Shown: positions 49,465-61,267, counted from the first letter of the stretch. The stretch: 64,000 nucleotides of DNA from Sipunculus nudus (GCA_026874595.1 CM049312.1:66556929-66620928); one strand, 5' to 3'. The notes: generated by a model not told the origin, from the sequence alone. Translations and numbers: made by a program.

Positions 49465-49641
49465 CAGTGGAATCCCACAATTACGACCACCTTGGGGACT
49501 GACCAAAGTGGTCGTAATTTGGGGGTGGTCTTATTTGAGGAACTTTAAGTTAAGTGAATCGTATATTCGGGACCAAGAAAAGTGGTCGTAATTGTGGGGG
49601 TGGTCGCAATTGCGGGGTGGTCGCAAGGCGGGGTTCCACTG
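49465..49641. mobile_element. 177-bp MITE, TA target duplication
   Basis: The left end CAGTGGAATCCCACAATTAC and the right end CCGCCTTG..., ending GGGTTCCACTG, form imperfect inverted repeats with ACGACCACC / GGTGGTCGCA inside. They are flanked by TA at 49463-49464 and 49642-49643. It shares its subterminal ACGACCACC-TTGGG motif with the element at 43792-43941. Confidence 0.85.
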
Positions 49642-50499
49642 TACATTGACTATAACGCATACATTAAGATGCAGTTAAACTTGCGTTTACATGGGCTACT
49701 GAGGTAGCAAGTCCCTTAAAAATGACTAGAACTTGGGCAAACATCAAGCAACCACGTGTATACGCCGAATCACACGGGAAAGGATTTATTGAAGAATGGA
49801 AAGCTTTTTCTGACGATACAGCCATCAGAGGACCCAAAGTATACCAAGACTAAAGGACGAAAGCCACAAAAATATATTCTTGGTTGCGCCTCCTGTTATC
49901 CAAGATCTTTCAAAATTTCAGGTTGATACGTCAAACCCCCCCTGAGATATGTCTGATATTTACCAAAACATGGATGGAGGTAACGCAAAACGGGTGTAGC
50001 TGGCGTCACCAGTAATGTATAAAAAAAACTATCCAACAGCTAAAGACATTAAAATTTCCTGCCGATACGATATAACCTGAGGTAAGAGCATGGGTGTATA
50101 CTACGAGAGATGTGTTTCACCAAAACTAAATGCACGGATGGACGTCAGACAAAACGATTGTGGGTTGCGCCAGCAGTGTACGTGAGAAAAACGATTCAAG
50201 ACTTATGAATATACAAATATCAGGCCGATCCGTCGAACCACTCCCGATGTTCGTTCATCGATGTATTTTTTAAAAAGTTATTGAAGGTGGTGCCACTTAT
50301 CTTGTGTATGAGAAAGCTGTCCAAAATGGATCAGCCTGCAACTTTAAGAACTAAGATATTTGTGATATTCATCCAAAACAGACGCACGGATGGACGCCAC
50401 GCATTAACGATTGTAGGTGGCGCTACCAGATAAATAAGATCTATGCCATGCAAACCTGTAGGACGACACATAAAACCTCAGTCTTCATACCAGGAATGT

Positions 50500-50790
50500 A
50501 GGAACATAGTATGTATGTACATAAATACATATATTGGTATATCATGTGTGGCCAGCTAAGGTAATTGATATGTGTTGCCACTTTGCTGAAATAGTGCCTG
50601 TATAAATATAGTGGTTAATAGACATAGTTAAGTGAAAGTTTGGCTCGTAAATCAGCATCATTATATATTATAGCCATTAACGTGCAAACAGAATAATAAC
50701 GACCTTGTCTATCTGGTATCTGTTTCTGTGTATGTTTGTCTGCACGTGCTTGTACACAGGCCTGACAGAGACCAATATATAAAATAAACG
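50500..50790 (+). repeat. Third copy of the 27.5 / 37.9 kb repeat edge
   Basis: Shares GGCCAGCTAAGGTA-TTGATATGTGTTGCCACTTTGCTGA and GTGCAAACAG, GTCTGCACG, AATAAACGTATCTT with 37920-38220 and more distantly with 27541-27830. Confidence 0.65.
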
Positions 50791-50809
50791 TATCTTCCAA
50801 GCCTGCGTC

Positions 50810-51155
50810 ACATATTCAGTGGCCTCCGGCCGAATTTGTGGGTCGCCAGAAAGTCGCCCAATTCCAAGCCCGCCAGGAAGTCGAGCGTATTTTACGCTTA
50901 AAATCTAACCTGTCACATATCGGACGGGGATAGGGCGGTGCCCATTGAACAATGGTGATCAAAAATCGCCCGGCGGCCGACAGTAAAAAAAGGTAGTTTG
51001 GCGAAGGCCGCCCGGCATAATGGCAGGCGCCGCCCAAGTTGCGGTGAATGGTCATTTTGTCCGTCGATGCCAACCAGACACCCGGGCGATGCCCAAGCGG
51101 TCTCCCCTGACGTCCTGCCTGACATCGTCCGACGTCCGCGCCTCGAGTATATATA
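50810..51155. other. GC-rich island of unknown origin
   Basis: About 350 bases rich in CGCC, GGCCG and GTCG words between AT-rich repeats. Open on both strands in places, but no recognisable domain and no splice sites. It could be a dispersed repeat or a CpG-rich promoter for the small plus-strand frame at 51244. Confidence 0.4.
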
Positions 51156-51243
51156 TGACATATAAAGTTTATCACATCATATTTCTTAAGTCTGACAGAG
51201 TGAAAAGCACTGAACAGTTACTAAGTAATTCTGGCTATCTGAG

Positions 51244-51423
51244 ATGCCGCCAAAGAAGACCAATGGCGCAAAGATCTCCGTTTCTAAGACGAAGGTGGCA
51301 CGAGAGCCTGAGTCCGCTTCATCGGAGCATGAACAGGAAGCTGAATTGACGGGAAGAACCCGTCGACCATACCCCGCTGATATATGTAGGGCTTGTGGGG
51401 CTTTAATATCGCTGACAATGTAA
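51244..51423 (+). CDS. Truncated 59-aa open frame, unknown
   Basis: Starts MPPKKTNGAKISVSKTKVAR and continues through an acidic Ser/Glu stretch to GRTRRPYPADICRACG, ending at TAA. The basic start and Cys-x-x-Cys end resemble the front of a transposon or gag-type protein. At TGTGGGGCTTTAAT the sequence joins SINE-family sequence also seen near 28312, so the frame is probably cut off there. Function not known. Confidence 0.35.
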   Translation: MPPKKTNGAKISVSKTKVAREPESASSEHEQEAELTGRTRRPYPADICRACGALISLTM

Positions 51424-51479
51424 ATCTCATCTGACTGTTCACTTTGTCTTCCTGGTCTTTTGGGCCTGTTCATTTTTGT

Positions 51480-51735
51480 AGCTTTTTGGGATCATACAAC
51501 CAAAGCAGTCATTACAGGCACTAGAAGCTTATTCCTTCAACATTTATCTGTTGAATTTAACCAGTAACCATTCACGCCTAGGTCGAAAGAGCGTACCATT
51601 GCGGTGAAGACTTTGGCTGGGAGTCTTACCGCGCAAAACGATCAGAACGGGGCGCGAACCAACAACCTTACGCTCACACGTCCAGCGCCGTAACACGATT
51701 ACCCAACAGGTATTGCACAAATGGCTGTTAGAAAG
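51480..51735 (-). repeat. tRNA-derived SINE-like element, minus orientation
   Basis: The minus strand shows GGGTAATCGTGTTACGGCGC, then TGGACGTGTGAGCG, then GGTTCGCGCCCCG (B box), then GCGGTAAGACTCCC. This is the clearest tRNA-like head of the family and directly abuts the satellite array. Confidence 0.65.
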
Positions 51736-51889
51736 AAAATAGACAAACATACTCATGAACTTTACGGCCATACAAATCTGTTATTACCACAACACGTACT
51801 TCATGATATCAAACCACCTGGAGGGATTCCTCTTTCAAGAAAATTACATGACACTCATGGGCTTTTACATACTCACATTTACGTCCTAA

Positions 51890-54800
51890 GAATGGCATTA
51901 AACCCGGCATTCACACTTACGCCTCAGAATAACATTTACCCGGCGTTCACAGTTTCTCCCTCAGAATTACCTTTACCCGGCGTTCACAGTTTCTCCCTCA
52001 GAAGTACAATTACCCGGCGTTCACAGTTACTCCTCATAACAAAATTAACCTGGCATTCAAATTTACTTCCTCAGAATTCCATTTACCCGGCGTTCACAGT
52101 TACTCCCTCAGAATTAACTTGACCTGGCGTTCCTAATTAGGCAGTCAAAATAACCTTAACCATGATGTACACAGTAACTCCCTCAGAATAGCATTTACCT
52201 GGCGTTAACAGTTGCTCCCGCAGAATTACATTTACCCGGCGTTCACAGTTACTCCCTCAGAATTACCTCAACCTGGCGTTCACAGTTAGGCAGTCAATAT
52301 AACATTTACCATGACGTGCACAGTAACTCCCTCAGAATAGCATTTACCTGCATGGCGTTCACAGTTTCTCCCGAAGAATAACTTTTACCCGGCGTTCACA
52401 GTTCTCCCTCAGAAGTACAATTACCCGGCGTTCACAATTACTCCTCATAACAACATCAACCTGGCATTCAAATTTACTTCCTCAGAATTACATTAATCTG
52501 ACGATCACAGTAACTCCTCAGAATAACATTTACCCGGCGTTCACAGTTACTTCCTCAGAATTACATTTACCCGGCGTTCACAGTTACTCCCTCAGAATTA
52601 CATATACCCGCCGTTCACAGTTACTCACTCAGAATAACATTTACCCGGCGTTTACAGTTACTTCCTCCGAATTAACTTGACCTGGCGTTCACAGTTAGGC
52701 AGTCAAAATAACATTTACCATGACGTGCACAGTAACTCCCTCAGAATAGCATTTACCTGGCGTTTACAGTTGCTCCCGCAGAATTACACTTAGGGGGCGT
52801 TCACTGTTTCACACTCAGAGAGGCGAGGGTACATTAAGCCGGTGTTGTACGCACAAAATGAAATAACAGTTCCTATTTCAACAAGATCTGCAAGACTTCA
52901 CGCACAAACTTAATACACAGCTTTGCGCTCACACGTCCAGCGCCCTAACGAGATTACCGATCAGGTGTTGCACAAAGAGCTGTTAGAAACAAAAAAAGAA
53001 AAAAAGTACTAATGAACTCTACGGCCATACTTATCACCACAACAGGTACGTCATGATGGCAAACCACCTTAAGGGATCCCTCCTTCAAGTAAAATAAATT
53101 ATATTCAAGGGTTTTTACATACAATTACGTCCTCAGAATAACATTAAACCCGGCGTTTACAGATACACCTCAAAACAACATTAACCTGACATTCAAAGTT
53201 ACTCCCTCTGAATTACATTAACCTGACGATCACATTAACTCATCAGTATAACATTTACTTGGCGTTCACAGTTAGTCCTCAGAAAAACATTTACCCGGCG
53301 TTCACAATTACTCCCTCAGTATAACATTTACCCGGCGTTCACAGTTACTCCCTCAAAATTAAATTTAACCGGCGTTAACAGTAACTCCCTCAGTATAACA
53401 TTTACCTGGCCTTCACAGTTACTCCTCAAAATAATAATATATTTACTCGGCGTTCACAGTTACTCCCTCAGCATAACATTTATCCGGCGTTTACAGTTAC
53501 TCCTTAAGAATTACATTTAACCCGCGTTCACAGTAATGCAGTCAGCATAACATTTAATTGGCGTTCACAGTTACTCACTAAGAATTACATTTACCCGGCG
53601 TTCACAGTTACTCCCTCGGATTTACATTTATCCGGCGATCACAGTAACTCCTTCAGAATAACATTTACCCGGCATCCAATCTTACTCTTCGGAATAACAT
53701 TTACCCGGCACTCACAGTAACGCAGTCAGAATTGCATCCCGGCATTCCCAATTACTCCCTCAGAATTACATTTACCCGGCGTTCACAGTTACTCCCTCAG
53801 AATTACATTTACCCGGCGTTCACAGTTACTCCCTCAGAATTACATTTATCCGGCGTTCACAGTTACTTCCTCAGAATTACATTTACCCGGCGTTCACAGT
53901 TACTCCCTCAGAATTATATATACCCGGCGTTCACAGTTACTCACTCAGAATAACATTTACCCGGCGTTCACAGTTACTCCCTCAGAATTAACTTGACCTG
54001 GCGTTCACATTTAGGCAGTCAAAATAACCTTAACCATGATGTACACAGTAACTCCCTAAGAATAGCATTTACCTGGCGTTCACAGTTACTCCCTCAGAAT
54101 TACCTCAACCTGGCGTTCACAGTTAGGCAGTCAAAATAACATTTACCATGACGTGGACAGTAACTCCCTCAGAATAGCATTTACCTTCATGGCGTTCACA
54201 GTTTCTCCCGAAGAATTACTTTTACCTGGCGTTCACAGTTCTCCCTCAGAAGTACAATTACCCGGCGTTCACAATTACTCCTCATAACAACATCAACCTG
54301 GCATTCAAATTTACTTCCTCAGAATTACATTAACCTGACGATCACAGTAACTCCTCAGAATAACATTTACCCGGCGTTCACAGTTACTTCCTCAGAATTA
54401 TATTTACCCGGCGTTCACAGTTACTCCCTCAGAATTACATATACCCGCCGTTCACAGTTACTCACTCAGAATAACATTTACCCGGCGTTCACAGTTACTC
54501 CCTCCGAATTAACTTGACCTGGCGTTCACAGTTAGGCAGTCAAAATAACATTTACCATGACGTGCACAGTAACTCCCTCAGAATAGCATTTACCTGGCGT
54601 TTACAGTTGCTCCCGCAGAATTACACTTAGGGGGCGTTCACTGTTTCACACTCAGAGAGGCGAGGGTACATTAAGCCGGTGTTGTACGCACAAAATGAAA
54701 TAACAGTTCCTATTTCAACAAGATCTGCAAAACTTCACGCACAAACATAATACACAGCTTTGCGCTCACACGTCCAGCGCCCTAACGAGATCACCGATCA

Positions 54801-57420
54801 GGTGTTGCACAAAGAGCTGTTAGAAACAAAAAAAGACAAACGTACTAATGAACTCTACGGCCATACTTATCACCACAACAGGTACGTCATGATGGCAAAC
54901 CACCTTAAGGGATCCCTCCTTCAAGTAAATTAAATGATATTCAAGGGTTTTTACATACAATTACGTCCTCAGAATAACATTAAACCCGGCGTTTACAGAT
55001 ACACCTCAAAACAACATTAACCTGACATTCAAAGTTACTCCCTCTGAATTACATTAACCTGACGATCACATTAACTCATCAGAATAACATTTACTTGGCG
55101 TTCAATGTTAGTCCTCAGAAAAACATTTACCCGGCGTTCACAATTATTCCCTCAGTATAACATTTACCCGGCGTTCACAGTTACTCCCTCAGAATTACAT
55201 TTATCCGGCGTTCACAGTTACTCCCTCAGAATTACATTTACCCGGCGTTCACAGTTACTCCCTCAGAATTACATTTACCCGGCGTTCACAGTTACTCCCT
55301 CAGAATTACATTTATCCGGCGTTCACAGTAACGCAGTCAGAATTACATCCCGGCGTTCACAATTACTCCCTCAGAATAACATTTACCCGGCGTTCACAGT
55401 TACTTCCTCAGAATAACATTTACCCGGCGTTCACAGTTACTCCCTCAGAATTACATATACCCGGCGTTCACAGTTTCTCACTCAGAATGACATTTACCCG
55501 GCGTTCACAGTTACTCCCTCCGAATTAACTTGACCTGGCGTTCACAGTTAGGCAGTCAAAATAACATTTACCATGACGTGCACAGTAACTCCCTCAGAAT
55601 AGCATTTACCTGGCGTTTACAGTTGCTCCCGCAGAATTACACTTAGGGGGCGTTCACTGTTTCACACTCAGAGAGGCGAGGGTACATTAAGCCGGTGTTG
55701 TACGCACAAAATGAAATAACAGTTCCTATTTCAACAAGATCTGCAAAACTTCACGCACAAACATAATACACAGCTTTGCGCTCACACGTCCAGCGCCCTA
55801 ACGAGATCACCGATCAGGTGTTGCACAAAGAGCTGTTAGAAACAAAAAAAGACAAACGTACTAATGAACTCTACGGCCATACTTATCACCACAACAGGTA
55901 CGTCATGATGGCAAACCACCTTAAGGGATCCCTCCTTCAAGTAAATTAAATGATATTCAAGGGTTTTTACATACAATTACGTCCTCAGAATAACATTAAA
56001 CCCGGCGTTTACAGATACACCTCAAAACAACATTAACCTGACATTCAAAGTTACTCCCTCTGAATTACATTAACCTGACGATCACATTAACTCATCAGAA
56101 TAACATTTACTTGGCGTTCAATGTTAGTCCTCAGAAAAACATTTACCCGGCGTTCACAATTATTCCCTCAGTATAACATTTACCCGGCGTTCACAGTTAC
56201 TCCCTCAGAATTACATTTATCCGGCGTTCACAGTTACTCCCTCAGAATTACATTTACCCGGCGTTCACAGTTACTCCCTCAGAATTACATTTACCCGGCG
56301 TTCACAGTTACTCCCTCAGAATTACATTTATCCGGCGTTCACAGTAACGCAGTCAGAATTACATCCCGGCGTTCACAATTACTCCCTCAGAATAACATTT
56401 ACCCGGCGTTCACAGTTACTTCCTCAGAATAACATTTACCCGGCGTTCACAGTTACTCCCTCAGAATTACATATACCCGGCGTTCACAGTTTCTCACTCA
56501 GAATGACATTTACCCGGCGTTCACAGTTACTCCCTCAGAATTAACTTGACCTGGCGTTCACGATTAGGCAGTCAAAATAACCTTAACCATGATGTACACA
56601 GTAACTCCCTCAGAATAGCATTTACCTGGCGTTAACAGTTGCTTCCGCAGAATTACATTTACCCGGCGTTCACAGTTACTCCCTCAGAATTACCTCAACC
56701 TGGCGTTCACAGTTAGGCAGTCAAAATAACATTTACCATGACGTGCACAGTTACTCACTAAGAATTACATTTACCCGGCGATCACAGTTACTCCCTCAGA
56801 ATTACATATACCCGGCGTTCACAGTTTCTCACTCAGAATGACATTTACCCGGCGTTCACAGTTACTCCCTCAGAATTAACTTGACCTGGCGTTCACGATT
56901 AGGCAGTCAAAATAACCTTAACCATGATGTACACAGTAACTCCCTCAGAATAGCATTTACCTGGCGTTAACAGTTGCTTCCGCAGAATTACATTTACCCG
57001 GCGTTCACAGTTACTCCCTCAGAATTACCTCAACCTGGCGTTCACAGTTAGGCAGTCAAAATAACATTTACCATGACGTGCACAGTTACTCACTAAGAAT
57101 AACATTTACCCGGCGATCACAGTTACTCCCTCAGAATTATATTGACCCAGCGATCACAGTTACTCCCTAAGCATAACATTTACCCGGCATTCACAGTTAC
57201 TCCCTAAAATTACATTTACCCGGCTTTCACAGTTACTCCCTTAGAATTACATATATCCGGCGATCACAGTTACTCCTAAAGAATAACATTTACGCGGCGT
57301 CCACACCTACTCCTCGGAATAACATTTAAATGGCGTTCACAGTTGTTTCCTCAGATTAACGTTTACTCAGTTCTCACTTTTTCACACTCAGAAAAGCGTT
57401 TAGTCGGTGTTGTACACACC
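51890..57420 (+). repeat. 37-bp satellite array with higher-order structure
   Basis: The unit is close to TTACCCGGCGTTCACAGTTA followed by CTCCCTCAGAATTACAT, 37 bp, repeated on the order of a hundred times with variants. Blocks near 54.49-55.50 and 55.51-56.52 kb are almost identical at a spacing of 1,016 bp. A larger, looser repeat of about 1.84 kb links 52.13-53.0 and 53.99-54.85 kb. Non-satellite spacers of about 350 bp (near 52783, 54618 and 55634) contain SINE-head sequence. As 37 is not a multiple of 3, translations cycle through three frames; the long open frames are an artefact. Confidence 0.95.
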
Positions 57421-57429
57421 ATGTGAAGT

Positions 57430-58294
57430 AACAGTGGAGCTATCAACAAGATTTGCAAAACTCACGTATAAACTTAACTAACGGCCGTCATTTGGTACAC
57501 ATGATGACCTGTGTAAAGGGCCACCATATCTCTCACTAATAAACCTTTATATTGCCTACAATATCTCATTAATATGTCGATACATAGATATGTATGTTTA
57601 CCGACATAGTTACCGATAAACTTAGTATGATGTATCGTCATATCGAGGAAATACAATATCTGCAACAAATACAGATACGATAACTATTTATAACATTTAA
57701 ACTACTTGATATTTTATTATGTTGGCCATTTAAGACATTATAACATCAGATGTATTGCCGCATGATCTGAATGAGGAATGTCTAAACATTGTAGGTGCTT
57801 TCATGACAAGCCGCGGAGCGTATGAGCGATAATAGAGGATTGTTACTAACGGTTCTCGTTATTGTATAAATGGATGCTCCCATTATATTTCATAACCATT
57901 AAAATATTAATTGCACGTATTTTTATTTCATTGTGAGAAATCTGAAGGGCACGTCGTATTTCAATTTTTTTTATTTATTTTTAACCTCTAATTGACCTAT
58001 CCATGAACTCTATATGACCTAAATCGCATATTCATTCAATGAATAATCATAAGCATTAGACTAACGAGCAACCAATCAGGTGACCGTAAACATTGTAAAG
58101 CGTCAAAAAATATAAAACAAAATTTGCATGATTTGACAGAGATCTCTCAAACAGAACACGTGTAGTCTGTACCATTACCCATGTCGGCATGTTTTACGGG
58201 ATATTTTTTATACAAAGAAGACAGTATAAAAAGTTCTAGGCCGGAGGATGTAGGAGCCATTCCTCCGAAAACTAAGTGAATAATAATGTCTTAC
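57430..58294. other. No gene recognised; likely first intron
   Basis: AT-rich spacer between the satellite and the candidate exon at 58295. It would be intron if that exon is real. No second exon was identified. Confidence 0.4.
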
Positions 58295-58444
58295 CTGGCA
58301 CGTAAATCGTGTGAGACAATTAATCCAATATATTGCAACACAGTTCACAATGACTTCGATTATATTCAACAATGCAGGACAGCGATACCACTTGATGACG
58401 TCAGTCAGTGCGAAGGGAAACGCCATCGACCTTTGTGACGTCAT
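58295..58444 (-). CDS. Candidate first exon of a small membrane protein
   Basis: ATG at 58444, 50 codons, then a consensus donor CAG|GTAAGA. The peptide MTSQRSMAFPFALTDVIKWY, then RCPALLNIIEVIVNCVAIYW, has one long hydrophobic segment beginning at RCPALLNIIE, like the first helix of MARVEL-type four-span proteins. A second ATG in better context is 6 codons in (TCGATGG). Downstream exons were not found, possibly because the satellite array fills the intron. Confidence 0.45.
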
Positions 58445-58570
58445 TATTATGTTATAGGCAGCTCACGCTACCATTGGCATGGAAGACCTTCTGTTTAGGA
58501 GCGTTTTGGGGGCTGATTATAATTATTAGGTTAAAGGGGCGGAGCATTTGGGCTCAAACGATAGGCCAAT
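58436..58570 (-). promoter_or_regulatory. Promoter-like motifs upstream of 58444
   Basis: On the minus strand, reading toward the start: ATTGG (inverted CCAAT, 58566-58570), CTCCGCCCC GC box (58536-58544), and a full cAMP-response palindrome TGACGTCA at 58436-58443 that overlaps the ATG. Motif presence only. Confidence 0.35.
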
Positions 58571-58779
58571 AGTCTTAAACATTAGCGCAGCATGCAATTT
58601 CTCGAGGTCCCTTTATACCTATATTTTTTCGACCACATATTCGAAAGCAGGCGAAACTATTTGCCAAATAGTTTTTATATTTGTGTCATATCTAACATAA
58701 AAGATAGTATTGCTCCTAATATGGTTATATAAAGGGGAACGGGATGCGGATGCGGGTTGACCACCTTTCGGGAATCATG

Positions 58780-59062
58780 TGTAGGCCTATGTCAACATGG
58801 GACAACCAACTACCTGCGAGCCAGTTGACCACCTGTTGAGAGCCAGTGGACCACCTGTATCAGTGAACCATGCTCTTGTGGGTGGGAGCCAGTGAATCAC
58901 CTGTGTATGGGTTGGTGGGACCACCTGTGTAATCCAGGTGACAACCTGTCTGTGAGCCAGCGGACCACCTGTGGATGAGCAAATGGAGTCATGTGTGTGA
59001 ACCATTGGACCACCTGTGTGAGAAACAGCTAAACATCTGTCCGTGAGCCAGTGAACCACTTG
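58780..59062 (+). repeat. Degenerate minisatellite, GTGGACCACCTGTGTGAGCCA type
   Basis: About ten diverged units of 25-35 bp carrying GACCACCTGT and GAGCCAGTG words. Confidence 0.85.
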
Positions 59063-59257
59063 TTTGTTTTGTCTTACATAAGTGTAACTGCGTTGCTAAC
59101 TAGATAATATCCTTTAAATGAACGTTAAATTTTGAGATCCGTTGTGTTCCAGTCGGCGAATGTAATAGCTTCTAATATGAGAGACGGCCGCTCGAGTCCA
59201 CTACAAGGCTTAGTATTCACTCGGAACAAACAGTATGTCCGTCGTCCACTGCGTAAA

Positions 59258-59738
59258 GGTTAGAGGGACCTATTTCCAGGCCCTATATATTATCATATAA
59301 GATGCACATGTTTGGGGCTCTTGGAAAGTTTTTTCTATCGAGTGTTTGGCATCATGTGATACATCAAAATCATGCTCACCTCCTGCACTTTTATTTTGTT
59401 CCAGGAAAACAGGGGGTTCAGTATCTCATTTTCGCGGTATATGACAGAAAGCTACAGCTTCTAAAACTGGCCATTAGATGTCGCCACCTCTCAAGACATT
59501 TCCAGGAATCACATGTACAACTTTCAATCCCCTCCAGCATTAACAAAAAAAGGCCAACCCTGCTATTTTTTTATTTATTCAATTTCTCCTTATCACCAAC
59601 CTGCCATACGTATTGTATGCATCCTGAAATATTTTTTCCCTGAAATTTTCTGCTGCCCTGCAATATTTAATGCCGCTCACTCTTGACGCCACAAATTGGG
59701 CCGACCCTGACCGGACTTGGAAATAGGTCCCTCTAACC
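59258..59738. mobile_element. 481-bp nonautonomous DNA transposon, TAAA duplication
   Basis: Perfect 21-bp terminal inverted repeats start GGTTAGAGGGACC and end in its complement, flanked by TAAA at 59254-59257 and 59739-59742. The right flank AAAGGTATCAT is part of a tandem unit whose second copy (59936 on) is uninterrupted, so the pre-insertion site can be seen. The internal 113-codon frame has no recognisable domain. Confidence 0.88.
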
Positions 59739-59742
59739 TAAA

Positions 59743-60110
59743 GGTATCATATAATGGTAGTAATAGCGACGATATTTAAATATTCCAACTATGGCGTCAT
59801 AGTGTAACCAAGACGTCACGTGACGAACGTCTAAGAGAAATGCGAGGTGAACATGAGTGCCATATAGACAAGGAATAAAGAAATGAATTATGTTTATGAT
59901 ATAAATAAAATGTCTGCCATCCTTTGCGCAAAGGTATCATTTGACGGCGCTATAGCGACGAAATTTAAATATTCCGACGATGATGTCACTATGTAAATAT
60001 AATACCCCGTGACGAACGTCAAAGAGAAAGGCGGGGTGTAACATGACTTCAAGGCAAGGCTTTATTGGGTACAATATCCTCCTGCATATAATATAACAGG
60101 CAAGGCACGT
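59743..60110 (+). repeat. Two-copy tandem repeat, about 185 bp
   Basis: AAAGGTATCAT, TAGCGACGA, TTTAAATATTCC, GTGACGAACGTC, AGAGAAA recur in order in both units. The first unit is split by the transposon above. Confidence 0.75.
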
Positions 60111-60682
60111 GAAATAAAAAAAGTACATTAAAGAAATAAAAAGGAATAAATTGCTTTGTTGTATGTTTTGTTTTAACGTTTTGATGCACCATTATACGTC
60201 AAGATAAGAATAAATGCGCAAGACATATAAGTATTATGTTTTGTAATATTTTATACTAGATGCCCCCGTGGACAATCCACGGTTCTACAAGATCAATATG
60301 TTTTGTAATGAGCTGGAAGGGATTTAATGTCGCATATTTTTATCCTGTGCTTTTTGAATGGACTGTCGTTCATGATAAACAGATCACTTGTGCTTGGACT
60401 CTCCAGGAAACACACTTCCCTATAAAAATCGGCAAATAATTGCAAATTATGCTGTTCAAAGAATCAAACAAAAAAGCAGACGTGAGGCAAACATAGGGTA
60501 TACGAATATTGCGTGAGCATGTTTTTTTCCTGCCGGAATAGAACATGGGCATCATCATTATTGCCGGAGTGATGGCGACTGTATAAGCCATCTGTACTGT
60601 GAAATAATTTGAAGAAATTATATGACTGTATGAAGAAAAATGAAATTTTATGAAAAATTGCAGCTTAGAACCGATATTTTTG

Positions 60683-61262
60683 CTTGCCGGAAATCTTCGA
60701 TTTCGACAAGCATGTTCGTCAGTTGCGTATGTCTGTTTGTCTCTTTGTTGCTTGCCGGAAATCTTCGATTTCGGCAAGCATGTTCGTTAGTTGCGTATGT
60801 CTGTTTGTTGCTTGCCGGAATCAAAGATTTCGGCAAGCATATTGGTCAGTTGCGTATGTCTGTTTGTTGCTTGCCGGAAATCTTCGATTTTCGCAAGCTG
60901 GTTGGTCAGTCGCGGATGTCTGTTTGTTGCTTGCCGGAAATCTTCGATTTTCGCAAGCTGGTTGGTCAGTCGCGGATGTCTGTTTGTTGCTTGCCGGAAA
61001 TCTTCGATTTTCGCAAGCTGGTTGGTCAGTCGCGGATGTCTGTTTGTTGCTTGCCGGAAATTTTCGATTTTCGCAAGCTGGTTGGTCAGTCGCGGATGTC
61101 TGTTTGTTGCTTGCCGGAATCAGAGATTTCGACAAGTATGTTGATCAGTTCCGTTTGTTGCTTGCCGGAAATCTTCGATTTTCGCAAGCTGGTTGGTCAG
61201 TCGCGGATGTCTGTCTGTTTGTTACTTGCCGGAATCAAAGATTTCGGCAAGTATGTTGGTCA
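60683..61262 (+). repeat. 60-bp hairpin tandem array, ten units
   Basis: Units begin CTTGCCGG at 60683, 60751, 60811, 60870, 60930, 60990, 61050, 61110, 61161 and 61225. Each starts with an imperfect palindrome (CTTGCCGGAAATC, TTC, GATTTCGGCAAG or variant) and continues GTTGGTCAGT, CGCGGATGTC, TGTTTGTTG. Since 60 is a multiple of 3, several frames stay open; they are not genes. Confidence 0.95.
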
Positions 61263-61267
61263 GTTCC

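Larger units (their letters stand above)
47880..50470 (+). repeat. Dispersed repeat family R2, copy 2
   Basis: Block-wise match to 33640-35720. It is interrupted by about 1 kb (48.85-49.9 kb) that holds a 25-base C run, a candidate exon and a MITE. The GATTGTAGGTGGCGC modules recur at 49.96-50.45 kb. Confidence 0.6.

Noticed and set aside
55105-56432. Two identical 103-codon frames with repeated peptide
   Set aside because: Translations of the 37-bp satellite; identity reflects the 1,016-bp duplication, and the peptide cycles through three frames.
59302-59643. 113-codon plus-strand frame
   Set aside because: Lies wholly inside the 481-bp inverted-repeat transposon and shows no transposase features.
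51890-61262. CRISPR-like arrays (37-bp and 60-bp repeats)
   Set aside because: Repeats are contiguous or separated by repeated sequence, with no unique spacers, and the genome is eukaryotic.
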